DNA of 64,000 nucleotides. It comes from an uncultured Candidatus Altimarinota bacterium. Lineage in GTDB: Bacteria > Patescibacteriota > Gracilibacteria > BD1-5 > JAGOOR01. Location of the stretch: positions 1 to 64,000 of the forward strand of contig CALEVN010000025.1 in NCBI GenBank assembly GCA_937924685.1. Reading direction: 5' to 3'. Numbering within the stretch: the first letter of the stretch is position 1; every line of letters starts with the position of its first letter. Position numbers and translations under genes: made by a program. Of this stretch, positions 23,067-32,847 are shown piece after piece. The notes beneath the pieces are model-generated. The model did no database searches. It was not told where the DNA came from and was given only the letters and a program-made list of their open reading frames with translations.

Positions 23067-25172
23067 ATGAGAAAAACTGCCCTCACCTTCATTACTTTCT
23101 TACTGTTTTGTCAGATAGGATTTTCTTATGCTCTCGATGATTGTTCTGATCTCGAATCTGAGTACAACTCAATCAAAGATCAGATAACAACCAGGATGGA
23201 CACGTGGAAAACCATGCGTGAATCTGATCCAAATAAAAATGCCCAATGAAAAATACTCTCCGATCTTCTTTCGAAATGAGTTAAGATAGAAAATAGCTAT
23301 AATGATTGCGTTACTACTCTCAAGAAGTCAAATGATGACATAAATACATACTTTGATCTTGGTGACACATATTTTGAATCCGAAAGATGGGATAGCGCCA
23401 TTGAACAGTACAAAAATATCCTTACTATTGATCCAAATTCTTACAGAGCTTATTTTAATATCTGAGCTGCTTATTTGAATAAGGGTAAATACGAAGATGC
23501 TTTTAAAGCCTATAAGAATGCACGCAATCTCGCCCGATGAAGAAGTCAGGTGGAAGAATCAAAAAATGCACTTGATGACGTAGAACAACTTCTCAAAGAT
23601 AATTGATCAGAAAACGACTCCCCAAGTGACGATACCTTTTCTCATCTTCAGTATTATCTAGACGTGTTAAATGTTCCAGAAGCGTGGAAAAAGCTCTGAA
23701 ATACAAAAGAAGTAGTCGTCGCAGTTATAGATGATGGTGTCAATATTAATCATCCAGATTTGACCGATCATATTTGGTTTGATCCTTCGGCTCCTTATTG
23801 ATCGAGTAAAATAAAGGATTTCGTAGGGGATAAGCTTCCCGACAATCTCCCAACAGGAGAGCACGGTACTATGATATCGTGAATTATTGCTGCCACTGCT
23901 GATAATAAAAAAGGTATTGCCGGTATCGCAAAAAACGTAAAAATAATGCCTCTTCGAGTGTTTGATTTTAAGGGGAATGCAAGAGAAGAAAATATTATTA
24001 AAGCAATGGAATACGCCATTAGCCATCATGCTAATATCATTAATTTGAGTTTGTGACAAAGTCAATTTGCATATAGTTCTCGATATGATGATATCATGAA
24101 AAAAGCCTACGATAATTGAATTATTGTAGTGATTGCTGGCGGTAATGGTGATGTCTTGTCATACAGTAGTAGTGGTGTCAATACAACGGTCAATCCACTC
24201 TCTCCTGTATGTAATAATGGCGGAAGTAATAAATACTCTATTGGAGTTGAATCTCTCGATCAAAAATGAGTCCGAGCTCGATGGTCGAACTACGGTACCT
24301 GTATGGCTTTTTCTGCTCCAGGGGAGAATATTTTTTCTACATCTGTTGGCGTATTTAATAAAGATGCCGGTACAGATTATGAGACTGCGAGCGGTACTTC
24401 CTTTTCTGCGCCTATGATAGCGGGCGTTATCGCTCTTGGATATAATAAATTTGGTTATGTATCGCCAGATACTGTTTATAGAAGCCTCAATGAAAGTATG
24501 CAGATAAATAGTTCTGGAAACTATGTGGTTGATGCCGCACGTTATCTCGATATCCTTGAAAAAAAATATACCATAATAAAAAAAGAACAGGATAGTTACC
24601 TCAAAAAAGTAAATACATCTCCTACAAAGAATACGAATAATGCACAAAAAAATAATAATGACAAAAAAAATCTCTCTGATGTAGATTTTCTCGTACAAGC
24701 AGGGGTTATCAATAAACAAAAAAGTACAGCTGACTACCACCTATCCGACTTTGTCATGAGAGAAGAAGTAGTGGCTATGGCTGTAAAAATGCTCAATATC
24801 TACATACCAGATGATTATTCATGCCATTGATCGTATGATGATCTTTCTGCTACAAAACCGAATAATTGGGCGTGTCGAGTCATGGAAATAGCTGCAGATA
24901 AATGACTTATTACACTTCAGGGGAATCGTGCGAAACCAGAAGAGTACATTACGCTTATTGAAACACTGAGTATTTTTCTCAAAGTGGGTGGTATTAAAGT
25001 CGAGCAATATAGTGGTGGAGAGTTTGAACCATGGCAAAACAATATTATTGGTACAGCTTTTAGGAAGAGTATAGTAGATATATCATTTCATATCACTTCT
25101 GCCAATAAGAAAACTTCTCGATTAGATCTTTTTAGAATAGCGAGAAAAATATATATGCTTCAGCAGTGATAA
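23067..25172 (+). CDS. Secreted subtilisin-like (S8) protease with TPR repeats and SLH-like region
   Basis: A 701-residue exported protease. Signal peptide (KTALTFITFLLFCQIGFSYA), then TPR-like helices (YFDLGDTYFESERWDSAIEQY and a second copy AYFNIGAAYLNKGKYEDAFKAY). The S8 domain has all three catalytic motifs: Asp in VIDDGVNINHPDL, His in GEHGTMISGIIA, Ser in ASGTSFSAPMIAG. A low-complexity N/K linker leads to ~150 residues that look like degenerate S-layer-homology repeats (DLSATKPNNWACRVMEIAA). About 15 UGA codons are read as Gly. The final codons are CAG CAG TGA TAA, so a terminal Gly precedes TAA. Likely anchored at the cell surface; its substrate is unknown. Confidence 0.88.
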
Positions 25173-25217
25173 AAGACGGGTTGCATTTCTCGGAGTTTGA
25201 ATACCATTGAAACAACT

Positions 25218-25559
25218 ATGGCAAACAAACACGGACTCAAATGATCAGTCGTAAAAGCTCAAGCAAAAGCTCGTCGATTAGCGAAAAACACAAAGAAAAC
25301 TGTTTATCAGGTATATATCGGAAGTGAAAATGCTCAAACAAGAAGCAATCAGTCATACAAGAAAAGAAAACACTATCTTGAGAATAAACAAAACTGGCCT
25401 AAACGAAAGCTTCCTACAAAGAATTTTCAATCATTACTTGAAATGTGACTTCTAGATGAGCGCGGTTTTTTTAAAAAAGGAAAAAAAAAGAATTTTCATA
25501 CAAAGTCCATGGTTGACCAGAGGGGTTTGGATTTTTATGGTATGCCACGCGGTAAATAA
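25218..25559 (+). CDS. Small basic protein of unknown function
   Basis: A 113-residue, very Lys/Arg-rich protein: it starts MANKHGLKGSVVKAQAKARRLA, has YIGSENAQTRSNQSYKKRKHY in the middle and ends GLDFYGMPRGK. Two UGA codons are read as Gly (LKGS, EMGLL). No membrane segment. It lies between the subtilase and the alkyltransferase, 5 bases ahead of the latter. The composition suggests nucleic-acid binding, but I recognise no family. Confidence 0.65.
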
Positions 25560-25564
25560 TTTTT

Positions 25565-25870
25565 ATGGTTACTCTTTTTCAACAAAAAGTGTACGATGCT
25601 CTTATGCTCATACCAGCATGAAAGGTGACTACCTATAAACTCTTGTGAAATTATATAGGTTGCAAAAGTGCTCAAGCTATTGGACAGGCTTTAACAAGAA
25701 ATCCAAATGCACCCCACGTACCATGTCATCGAGTTATAAAAACAGACTATAGTATTGGGGGATATGCTTTTTGAGTTTCAGAAAAAGAGCGTATACTTCG
25801 AAATGAATGAGTATATTTTGATTCTCATCATAGACTTCTAAACCCCAAGAATACTCTTTATTTATTTTAA
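25565..25870 (+). CDS. O6-alkylguanine-DNA alkyltransferase, catalytic domain only
   Basis: Suicide repair protein that transfers alkyl groups from O6-alkylguanine to its own cysteine. The 101 residues match the C-terminal helix-turn-helix/active-site domain: FQQKVYDALMLIPAGKVTTYKLLGNYIG, then SAQAIGQALTRNPNAPHVPCHRVIK with the reactive PCHRV cysteine, then GGYAFGVSEKERILRNEGV. A PCHR Cys (not Trp) argues for an active enzyme rather than an alkyltransferase-like protein. The N-terminal RNase H-like domain of Ada/Ogt is missing. UGA = Gly in PAGKV, LLGNY, AFGVS and NEGV. Confidence 0.9.
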
Positions 25871-25877
25871 TCCTTTT

Positions 25878-26486
25878 ATGATAAGCCACTCTCTCCCTGC
25901 TCTCCCATACTCGTATAATGCTCTAGAGCCTTATATTGATGCTCTTACCATGGAGATTCATCACAGTAAACATCACCAGACGTACATCACGAATTATACT
26001 AATTTACTCAAAGACACTGGTCTGACTGAGAAATACGATCCCATGGAACTCCTTTTTCATCTTGATGAAGTGCCTGCTGACAAAAAACAGGGAGTTATTA
26101 ATAATCTCGGAGGACACATCAATCATAGCTTTTTTTGGTCTATTCTGTCACCAGATGCTCAACGTGAGCCAGAGGTAGGACTTCAAGCGCAAATAGATGC
26201 AAATTTTGGCGGTTTTGATCAGTTTAAGGATCAATTTACACAAAAAGCTCTTACTGTTTTTGGTTCTGGGTGGGCATGGCTTGTTCGTGATAAGGATGGT
26301 ACATTAGCACTTCGTCAGACTGCGGGGCAAAATACCCCCCTCCTGGATCAAGAAACACCTATTATCGGTATTGATGTTTGGGAACATGCATATTATTTGA
26401 AACACCAAAATAGACGTGCAGACTATGTCAAATCCTTTTGGGAGGTTATAGACTGGCGTCAGGCAGAAAAGAATTTTATTTCTTAA
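25878..26486 (+). CDS. Superoxide dismutase (Fe/Mn family)
   Basis: Dismutes superoxide. The 202-residue protein is of standard length, with metal ligands in MEIHHSKHHQTYI (His), GGHINHSFFW (His), and late DVWEHAYYLKHQNRR (Asp and His). GSGWAWLV is the core signature. It has no UGA codon, unlike its neighbours. The stop overlaps that of the convergent deacetylase gene by 11 bases. Fe versus Mn specificity cannot be read safely from sequence. Confidence 0.95.
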   Translation: MISHSLPALPYSYNALEPYIDALTMEIHHSKHHQTYITNYTNLLKDTGLTEKYDPMELLFHLDEVPADKKQGVINNLGGHINHSFFWSILSPDAQREPEVGLQAQIDANFGGFDQFKDQFTQKALTVFGSGWAWLVRDKDGTLALRQTAGQNTPLLDQETPIIGIDVWEHAYYLKHQNRRADYVKSFWEVIDWRQAEKNFIS

Positions 26487-27282
26487 AGTTTTTTTCAGCT
26501 TCTTGGAGAAGATTTGAAAATTTCTCTACAGTTGTTCCGGGGAGTATATTTATGCGGTTGAGTTTTAATCGATAATCGAGGAGATTTGCTTCTCAAAAAT
26601 GCGTAGATAGAGCATAACGATAACCTGATTGCGCCACGGTTTTTATAGCATTAGGTCAATAAAATCCTCCAGGATATACAAAGGTTTGAATTGGTATATG
26701 AAACCATTTTTCTAGATCTTTTTTACTATCTCGTATTTGATGATTGAGTATTGTTGGTCATAGTTGAGTGAGAATGAGATGATTCCAGGTGTGACTTGCG
26801 ATTTCCCAGTTGGCTTTATGGAGCTCTACGATATCGGGTCAAAATAAATAGTCAGACTCATCTATTTTTCACAAAATGAGGCCAATAACCCCCTTGTATT
26901 TCACCTCATTCATGAGAGGAAAAGCATTCTTATATACATCATAATAGCCATCATCAAACGTAATCATCACAGACTTGCAAGGTACGGTGTTTTTTGTTAT
27001 GTCTTTCGTTGTAATGGAATGGTATCCATTTTTTGCTAAATAATTGAGCTGTTCGTGAAATTCTTCAGGAGAAACTGAGAGATTTTTTGCAGCAATATCA
27101 GAAAAATCATCATATTCTCGTATATGATGATACATAAGAATCGGAAAATGTGATGTGATACAACTCCCTTCTACTTCTTGCTCCATAGCGAAAGCTGTCG
27201 GTATAAGAACGTCTACATTCTCGATTCACCATGGTGACATGAAGAAAAAAGATGGAAAAAAAGAAAATATAAGAGCAAACAT
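26476..27282 (-). CDS. Secreted polysaccharide deacetylase
   Basis: NodB-type carbohydrate esterase of 268 residues. It starts with a hydrophobic signal segment (MFALIFSFFPSFFFMS). The deacetylase domain carries FPILMYHHIREYDDF, MITFDDGYYDVYKNAFP (metal/catalytic Asp-Asp), and WEIASHTWNHLILTQL in place of the usual HxxxH (here H-T-W-N-H, retained). FVYPGGFYG is the third motif. The ATG at 27282 gives the signal peptide, and a UGA at codon 19 lies between it and the next ATG. Probably remodels cell-wall or surface glycan. Confidence 0.85.
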
Positions 27283-27327
27283 GGATCAGGGGTGTTTTTC
27301 TGTAAAATTAGTTGTGGATTTTTTATC

Positions 27328-27426
27328 ATGGCGGAGAGTAGGGGGGAATTTTGCCTGAATGGCAAAATGAGTCAACCCGTAGGGTTCGAATCTCCTTTGA
27401 TTAGCTATAATGGCGGAGAGTAGGGG
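27328..27426. repeat. 17-bp direct repeat of the tRNA-Ser 3' end with an intervening hairpin
   Basis: The 17 bases at 27410-27426 (acceptor end and CCA of tRNA-Ser) recur exactly at 27328-27344, 82 bases away. The DNA between contains a perfect 8-bp hairpin (ATTTTGCC/GGCAAAAT, 27348-27368) and an AACCC/GGGTT inverted repeat. It looks like the footprint of an integrated-and-lost element or a partial tRNA duplication. No integrase is adjacent. Confidence 0.6.
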
Positions 27427-27498
27427 ATTCGAACCCCTGAAGCCTTGCAGCTTACACGCTTTCCAAGCGTGCGCACTCGACCGCTATGCGAACTCTCC
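27411..27498 (-). tRNA. tRNA-Ser (GGA)
   Basis: Class II tRNA on the minus strand with a long variable arm. Acceptor GGAGAGT/ACTCTCC, discriminator G and encoded CCA; anticodon stem CACGC/GCGTG with loop TTGGAAA gives GGA. Confidence 0.95.
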
Positions 27499-27554
27499 GT
27501 AAAATATGCGCGAGCAGTATAGAAAAAATGGATTTTTTGGCAAAATGATTTCAA

Positions 27555-27580
27555 AAAACACTTTCAAAAGAAAGTGTTTT
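27555..27580 (-). terminator. Hairpin terminator between tRNA-Glu and tRNA-Ser
   Basis: Perfect 10-bp stem AAAACACTTT/AAAGTGTTTT with a 6-base loop and a T-run on the minus strand. It should end the Ile-Pro-Glu tRNA transcript, leaving tRNA-Ser to another promoter or to read-through. Confidence 0.7.
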
Positions 27581-27589
27581 ATTTCATTT

Positions 27590-27666
27590 TGGTGACCCCA
27601 CGGAGAGTCGAACTCCGATTTACTGGATGAAAACCAGCTGTCCTAACCGCTAGACGATGGGGCCAA
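27590..27666 (-). tRNA. tRNA-Glu (TTC)
   Basis: Minus-strand cloverleaf: acceptor GGCCCCA/TGGGGTC, encoded CCA, anticodon stem GCTGG/CCAGT with loop TTTTCAT, anticodon TTC. Its partner enzyme system includes GatB (21.6 kb), which corrects Glu mischarged on tRNA-Gln. Confidence 0.95.
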
Positions 27667-27702
27667 AATAAAAAATCTATTACGATTTTTTATTTAATAA
27701 TG

Positions 27703-27777
27703 GTCGGGAAGACAAGACTCGAACTTGCAACCCCTGCGTCCCAAACGCAGTGCGCTAGCCAATTGCGCCACTTCCCG
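27703..27777 (-). tRNA. tRNA-Pro (TGG)
   Basis: Minus-strand cloverleaf: acceptor CGGGAAG/CTTCCCG, discriminator A, CCA encoded, anticodon stem CTGCG/CGCAG with loop TTTGGGA giving TGG. Confidence 0.93.
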
Positions 27778-27791
27778 ACATACTAATAACA

Positions 27792-27868
27792 TGGTGGGTG
27801 TGCCTGGATTTGAACCAGGGACCTCGTCCTTATCAGAGACGCGCTCTAACCAACTGAGCTACACACCC
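27792..27868 (-). tRNA. tRNA-Ile (GAT)
   Basis: Minus-strand cloverleaf: acceptor GGGTGTG/CACACCC, discriminator A, CCA encoded, anticodon stem CGTCT/GGACG with loop CTGATAA giving GAT. First of the minus-strand Ile-Pro-Glu cluster. Confidence 0.95.
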
Positions 27869-27939
27869 TTACTTTACTAGTACGGTGATTATAAAAGCAA
27901 AAAACAAATTGCAACAGAATTTCTTAAAACCTCTTATTT

Positions 27940-28485
27940 TTAATGAACATCTTGGTATGTTTCTGTTTTGACCGCATATATAACTACATCTCATTTTCCG
28001 AGATGAGATGTGTCGAGATGCACTTTTTGCATAATTTTATGATATATTTCTTCACCGGAAAGTGTAGGCGGGAGTATGTGGGGGAGTATGATACCTACTT
28101 TTTCTTGTTTTTGGCAAAGAAGAATTATTCACTCAGATTGGCTATTAATATCATCTGGATGATGCAAGAGACGTCTGTCATTATCACGAAATATATCAAC
28201 ACGATAATGTAATTTTCGAGCCTTTTCTGGATTATGTAGATATGGCTCAAAACGTGGGTCTTTTGTTATAAGCACTGTATTTTCTATGAGCTCTTCAAGG
28301 GCATTTTCATGCATAGGATATATTCGTCCACTGCTCCCTACAACAGTATCTCCATCAGTTATGGTAACAAAAACAGGTATTTTCTCTCTGAGTGCCCCAG
28401 ATAATGCCCCCTGGATATCCTGTGCCTTCAAAATTTTCTTTTCAAAAATATATGATTCTAGTATGTTGCGTGCTATATCTTGCAT
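27940..28485 (-). CDS. AMMECR1 domain protein
   Basis: A 181-residue protein of the AMMECR1 family, whose function is poorly known. Visible family features are VFVTITDGDTVVGSSGRIYPM, ITKDPRFEPYLHNPEKARKLHYRVDIF (family DPRFxPL..EL..L.xEVSVL) and EGIILLCQKQEKVGIILPHILPP. A UGA joins the halves at SEGII. The usual GCIG loop reads VGSSG. It lies 2 bases after the membrane-protein gene upstream on the same strand, so the two are probably co-transcribed. Confidence 0.75.
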
Positions 28486-28487
28486 AA

Positions 28488-29585
28488 TTATTTATTATTT
28501 GATGTAAATGTTACTTTTTGTGAAACGCTTTTCTCTCTTTTCCATTCTATAATTTTTTCCAAAATTTCAGATATTTCTCCTATAAATGGTATAGACACAT
28601 CTTTTTGATTCTTTGATTGATAATATGACCAAAATGCAGCTAATCCTACAAGCATTAAGAGAGGCATGCTCCAGAGATAGAGACCATACAGTACGAGAAT
28701 ATTAATCAGAATAGCCTGTATTTCTATTTGATGTACGCTCTTATTTTTTATAGAAAAACACAATTCTATTATGCTGATAATGGGTATCATCATTTTTGTA
28801 TTTGCACTGATGTGGATATTTTTTTCATAGTTTACTATTTCTTCATTCTGTAACTGTTTCCAGCTTGGTAATTGGTTTCCATGCTTAAAAATACTAAGTA
28901 TGTATGCATTTAATTTTCTCAGAAAAATATGTACGTCTGCAGCGGAATAAAACTTATCTCCAATCACATTCATGGTATCACCGGAAGATATCAAAACTCA
29001 CTGATATACTATCCAGAACGTAACGGCACAAAGCCAAATAATAAAGAGCGTGAGTGTTGGATCCAGCCAAATGAAAAAAGCTGAAATAATAAACGTCCAG
29101 TTCCCAAATTTTGTTCCTCCAGAGAGGAAATTACCGTATTTTTGCGAGAGGTATATTCATAAAAATGGTATATGTGCAAGCAAAACTGGCATTTTTTGAT
29201 CGTCTGATAGATGAGACTCATTACTGATTCACTGTAGTTCGGAAAAATTTATACCTTTGAGACTAAAATGTGGCTTCTCTCAAAGCATGGCCCTATACAT
29301 GCCGATTCCGAGTATGCCCAGAAGTACAAAAAATCATATAAATATAGTTATATGTACCCATGATATCTCAAAAATAATAATAGAATTAAAATTTCTGGAA
29401 TAAATAAGTGCTCCTATAAGGCCTAAAAAGCCTAAATGGATGAGTGCCGCATACCGAGAGTGAGACCGTACAAAATCATTGCTAAATCGTTCATCGCGAG
29501 AGATAAGCATGAAGATAGCCATGAAACAATAGCTCACTGTTGCATTATGCCTTTCGATCGATGAAATAGTTGTTTCAGTTGTCAT
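28488..29585 (-). CDS. Multi-pass membrane protein of unknown function
   Basis: A 365-residue frame held together by UGA = Gly. About seven to eight hydrophobic helices are visible, e.g. YAALIHLGFLGLIGALIY, HITIFIGFFVLLGILGIGMY, FIISAFFIWLDPTLTLFIIW, AVTFWIVYQGVLI and LVLYGLYLWSMPLLMLVGLA. A soluble stretch between helices contains NAYILSIFKHGNQLPSWKQLQ. The N-terminal part has a weak DUF4870-like look, which I would not rely on. Followed 2 bases later by the AMMECR1 gene. Confidence 0.75.
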
Positions 29586-29633
29586 ACTCTTAGCTTATCA
29601 TATTATTTTCAGCATTACAAGCAGTGAAACAAT

Positions 29634-29663
29634 AAAAAAACCAGATTTTTCATCTGGTTTTTT
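29634..29663. terminator. Bidirectional terminator between aquaporin and the membrane protein region
   Basis: Stem AAAAAACCAGAT/ATCTGGTTTTTT with a 5-base loop, A-run on one side and T-run on the other. It follows the aquaporin gene on the minus strand. Confidence 0.85.
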
Positions 29664-29681
29664 GGGAATGAGAATTTTGTA

Positions 29682-30299
29682 TTATTTCTCCTGTGTTATT
29701 GCGTGAAAAATAGCTCCACAGATAGCTCCACATAGGTGTGCTCCGAGAATCGTCATCCAGCCATATTTTGCAAGACCGAAAAGACTTAATCCGAGGAGAA
29801 CTGCTGGATTAAAAAAACCACCAGAGATACCACCTACAGAAGCAATTCCTACCATTACCACTGCGCCAATTGCAAGCCCAAAGTAGTTATTTCCTGCGGT
29901 AGCCTTGCTAGCAGCGCAGTGAAGAACAACAGAAACAAGCATAAAAGTATAAATAAGTTCTACGATAAATACTGAGACAAGTTTTGGCGCTAGTTGTACC
30001 TCAGCGTGGTTGAGATGGAGTCATTTTGTGTAAAGAAGGTAGGCTAAACCTGCACCAGCAAGCTGCATAATGATATATCAGAGAGTTTGTTTGAATGAGA
30101 TTTTTTTTCGCATCCATAATGCTAGACTCACAGCTGGGTTATAGTGAGCTCATGAGATAGGGGCTCCCATGTACACAAGAGTTGCGAGACAAAGGCCAAT
30201 GGTCATTGGTACCAATACAGCACTACCGATGGCAGTAACTGTCAATATCGTGAAGACAAAGAGCATTGTTCCGATAAGTTCAATCAAGTACTTTTTCAT
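29682..30299 (-). CDS. Aquaporin (MIP family channel)
   Basis: Water/small-solute channel of 205 residues with six helices and two half-helices carrying NPA boxes: SGAHYNPAVSLALW in the first repeat and GGFFNPAVLLGL in the second. The start (MKKYLIELIGTMLFVFTI) is canonical. UGA codons give Gly in the first half, for example at YTKGLHL and near the first NPA. Between the NPA boxes lies a helix TFMLVSVVLHCAA. Water versus glycerol selectivity is not decided. It lies 22 bases past the clpP stop, so it may be co-transcribed with clpP. Confidence 0.9.
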
Positions 30300-30321
30300 A
30301 AAAAGAAAATAAGAAAATAAA

Positions 30322-30936
30322 TTATGCCTCGTTATTGATTATTTTGTCGATGAGGCCGTATTTAAGTGCCTGCTTGGCATCCATGAAATTATCACGATCA
30401 CAATCTTTTTCGATTTGTTCGATAGGCTGTCCGGTGTGTTTTGCGAGGATTTTATAGAGGATTGAACCAGTTTTGAGGATGTGTTCAGCTGCGAGTTTGA
30501 TCTCGGTCGCTTGCCCTTCTGCACCACCAAGAGGCTGATGAATCATGATTTCTGTGTGTGGGAGGGCATAGCGTTTTCCTTTTGCACCACCTGCGAGGAT
30601 GACAGAGCCCATACTAGCAGCCATACCGACTGCTACGGTGATAACATCTGGTTTGATGTACTGCATTGTGTCATAGATAGCGAGACCAGCAGTGACATGT
30701 CCACCAGGACTATTGATATACATAGTAATTGGTGCTTTTGCATCCTGTTTTTCGAGGAAGAGGAGTTGAGCGATAACAGTATTAGCTACCATAGAATCGA
30801 TAGCTTCTCCGAGGAAGATGACACGATCCTCGAGAAGACGAGAATAGATATCGTATGCACGTTCACCAGAAGGAGTTTTATCGATAATGGTCGGAATGAG
30901 TGTACCAAAGGGAAGTATGCGCTTTCGTTTTGCCAT
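30322..30936 (-). CDS. clpP: ATP-dependent Clp protease proteolytic subunit
   Basis: Serine protease barrel that degrades substrates unfolded by ClpC (16.9 kb). The 204 residues have the standard layout: ERAYDIYSRLLEDRVIFLG, MYINSPGGHVTAGLAIYD, catalytic Ser in VGMAASMGSVILAGG, catalytic His in HTEIMIHQPLGGAEGQA, and Asp in the late DRDNFMDAKQALKYGLID. No UGA codon is used. The start MAKRKRILPFG is mature-like without a long propeptide. Confidence 0.96.
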   Translation of the reverse strand: MAKRKRILPFGTLIPTIIDKTPSGERAYDIYSRLLEDRVIFLGEAIDSMVANTVIAQLLFLEKQDAKAPITMYINSPGGHVTAGLAIYDTMQYIKPDVITVAVGMAASMGSVILAGGAKGKRYALPHTEIMIHQPLGGAEGQATEIKLAAEHILKTGSILYKILAKHTGQPIEQIEKDCDRDNFMDAKQALKYGLIDKIINNEA

Positions 30937-31054
30937 AAAAGTGATTAAGATAAGTATTAAACTTCCATATGCTATCTGTAAAAGCTTATTATCAAGCGGA
31001 AAAGTGCTTCTTTACTCTTTTCTTTTTTTCTTAAAATGGTGTTATCAATATTTT

Positions 31055-31465
31055 ATGCTGATACGATTAGATAGACATCTTTGCGAAGAATTTCTCGAAA
31101 AATGAGTCACAGATGTGAATGTCGATATAATTCAATCTGGCTGTGCTGGTTCAAAAATAGCACTGAGTGTCCGGAGTGAGCCAGACGGAAGAGTGCCATC
31201 TGATATTCATGGTGGTGTTCGATGCTGGGTTATATGAGAATTATCCGAAAAATTTGATGGAGCTCAGATTGCTCGTGCACAATGAAAGCTCTATTTCGTC
31301 AGCAAAAAAATACAATCCCGGTGTGGTTGTGGAACATCATTTTCTTTTGAAAAAAAATCAATTCCGACCAATCTCACAAAAATTCACCGTCTCCAAAACG
31401 CTCTCAAAATGAGTCCAGAAGTACAAAAAATGCAAAAAATACTAGCGAATACACCGAAAAAGTAA
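31055..31465 (+). CDS. A-type Fe-S cluster carrier (IscA/ErpA/HesB-like)
   Basis: Delivers Fe-S clusters to apo-proteins. In 136 residues the three cluster cysteines are placed as in the family: SGCAGSKIAL early and SRCGCGTSFSF late. The C-terminal ~35 residues (LTKIHRLQNALKMSPEVQKM) are an extension past the usual ~110-residue length. UGA = Gly at EKGVTD, WVIGEL and AQGKLY. IscS/SufS and a scaffold are not in this window. The neighbouring tyrS starts 34 bases downstream from its own promoter. Confidence 0.82.
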
Positions 31466-31466
31466 C

Positions 31467-31495
31467 TTGATTCGTGGCTATATTTCTCATAATAC
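31467..31495 (+). promoter_or_regulatory. Promoter for tyrS, leaderless start
   Basis: TTGATT at 31467 with CATAAT at 31488-31493 (15-base spacer) or TAATAC at 31490-31495 (17-base spacer). The ATG at 31500 begins 4-6 bases after the -10 box, leaving no room for a leader. Confidence 0.45.
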
Positions 31496-31499
31496 TCAT

Positions 31500-32717
31500 A
31501 TGACAAAACAGTTTCAAAATCTCCTTACTAAGTGAGTTTCTCGGATTATCGATGAAAAAAATCTCACAAAACGCCTCGAAAGTGGTAAAAAACTCCGTAT
31601 CAAATTTGGTATTGATCCAACCGCGCCTATTGTGCATATTGGACATGCTGTGCCTATTCTCAAACTCCGAGAATTTCAGAAGCTCGGTCATGAAATCATC
31701 GTCCTCATCGGTGATGCAACGGCTCAAGTAGGGGATAGCAGTGATAAAGACGCAGAGCGTCCAATGCTTCAGCGTGAGCAGACCCTCAAAAATGCTGAGA
31801 AATATCTCTCATACTTTGGGAAAATCCTTGATTTGAATAAAGTGCATGTTTACTATAACAGCGAAGGACTCGATGCAGTGAATTTTTGTGGAGTAGGGGA
31901 ACTCGCAAAAAATTTCTCAGTCGCTGAGATGCTTGATCGAGATAATTTCTCAAAGCGCTACAAAGCTGGTATTCGTATCAGTCTCCAAGAATTCCTCTAT
32001 CCTATGATGCAGGGATACGATAGTGTCGCAATTGCAAAGAAATATGGTTCATGTGATGTCGAGCTCGGAGGTAATGATCAATACTTCAATCTCCTCGCTG
32101 GTCGTACGCTTATGGAAGCGCATGGAATGGAGAAGCAGGATATCATGATGTTTGACCTTATTATGGGAACTGATGGTCAGAAAATGAGTAAAACAAAAGG
32201 AAACTACATCTCGCTCGATATGTCGGCAAATGATATGTTTGTAAAAGTGATGGAAATCCCTGATGACCAGATTATACCATACTTCAAGAGTTGTACGACC
32301 GTTGATATGGAGGAAATCGCGAAGATTCAAGAAGAGCTCAAAACGGCTCATCCTCGAGAGATAAAAAAGAAGCTTGCACACGAAATTGTCAGCCTTTATC
32401 ATCCAGCAGAAGCGGTCGAAAATGCTCTGAAATATTTCGAAGCAACTATCTCAGGTGGAGCTCGTCCAGAAGATAAAGATATCAAAGTTTACGAATATCC
32501 AGCAGGGGAATATCAACTCGCGACCGTCATCCGTGAAATCGGTATGGTGACCAATTCTACAGAAGCGAGAAATGCCATCAATTCTGGTGGAGTCAAACTC
32601 GATGAAGTCGTGGTGACTGATCTCAAAACTCTGATTGATGTGAATTCAGAAAAGAAGCTTGTGCAGGTTGGAAAAAAGAAATTTGGGTACATCGTTGAGA
32701 AAAATTTGAAATCATAA
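31500..32717 (+). CDS. tyrS: Tyrosyl-tRNA synthetase
   Basis: Class I synthetase of 405 residues. It shows FGIDPTAPIVHIGHAVPILKL with the HIGH box, a tyrosine pocket region (GIRISLQEFLYPMMQGYDSV), LGGNDQYFNLLAGR and the KMSKT loop (DGQKMSKTKGNYI). The C-terminal S4 RNA-binding domain (STEARNAINSGGVKLDEVVV) binds the tRNA arm. Only one UGA occurs (LLTKGVS near the N terminus). Confidence 0.95.
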
Positions 32718-32732
32718 AATATTTTCTATACT
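32706..32732 (+). promoter_or_regulatory. Promoter for the tRNA-Gly pair
   Basis: TTGAAA at 32706, 15-base spacer, TATACT at 32727-32732, within the last bases and downstream of tyrS. Predicted start about 15 bases before the UGA-decoding tRNA. The spacer is short, so moderate support only. Confidence 0.4.
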
Positions 32733-32754
32733 CTCCCTTGTTAGGTGGAGTAGT

Positions 32755-32833
32755 GCGGGGGTAGCTTAAATGAGCGAGAGCACTAAGGCTTCAACCCTTG
32801 GAGGTACCGGTTCGAACCCGGCCCCCCGCTCCA
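32755..32833 (+). tRNA. UGA-decoding tRNA-Gly (anticodon TCA)
   Basis: Acceptor GCGGGGG pairs perfectly with CCCCCGC, discriminator T (U73), CCA encoded, T arm ACCGG/CCGGC with loop TTCGAAC. Anticodon stem TAAGG/CCTTG with 7-base loop CTTCAAC gives anticodon TCA, which reads UGA. G1-C72, C2-G71, C35 and U73 are the known bacterial glycine identity elements. Only position 36 departs (A instead of C), as needed to read UGA. Length 79 and a normal 7-bp acceptor argue against tRNA-Sec. This is the adaptor for UGA = Gly. Confidence 0.93.
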
Positions 32834-32847
32834 ATCCTATCAGGTAT

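Noticed and set aside
32755..32833. tRNA-Sec (selenocysteine) for the UCA anticodon
   Set aside because: Normal 7-bp acceptor, no long variable arm, U73 and glycine identity bases, and UGA is far too frequent for selenocysteine.
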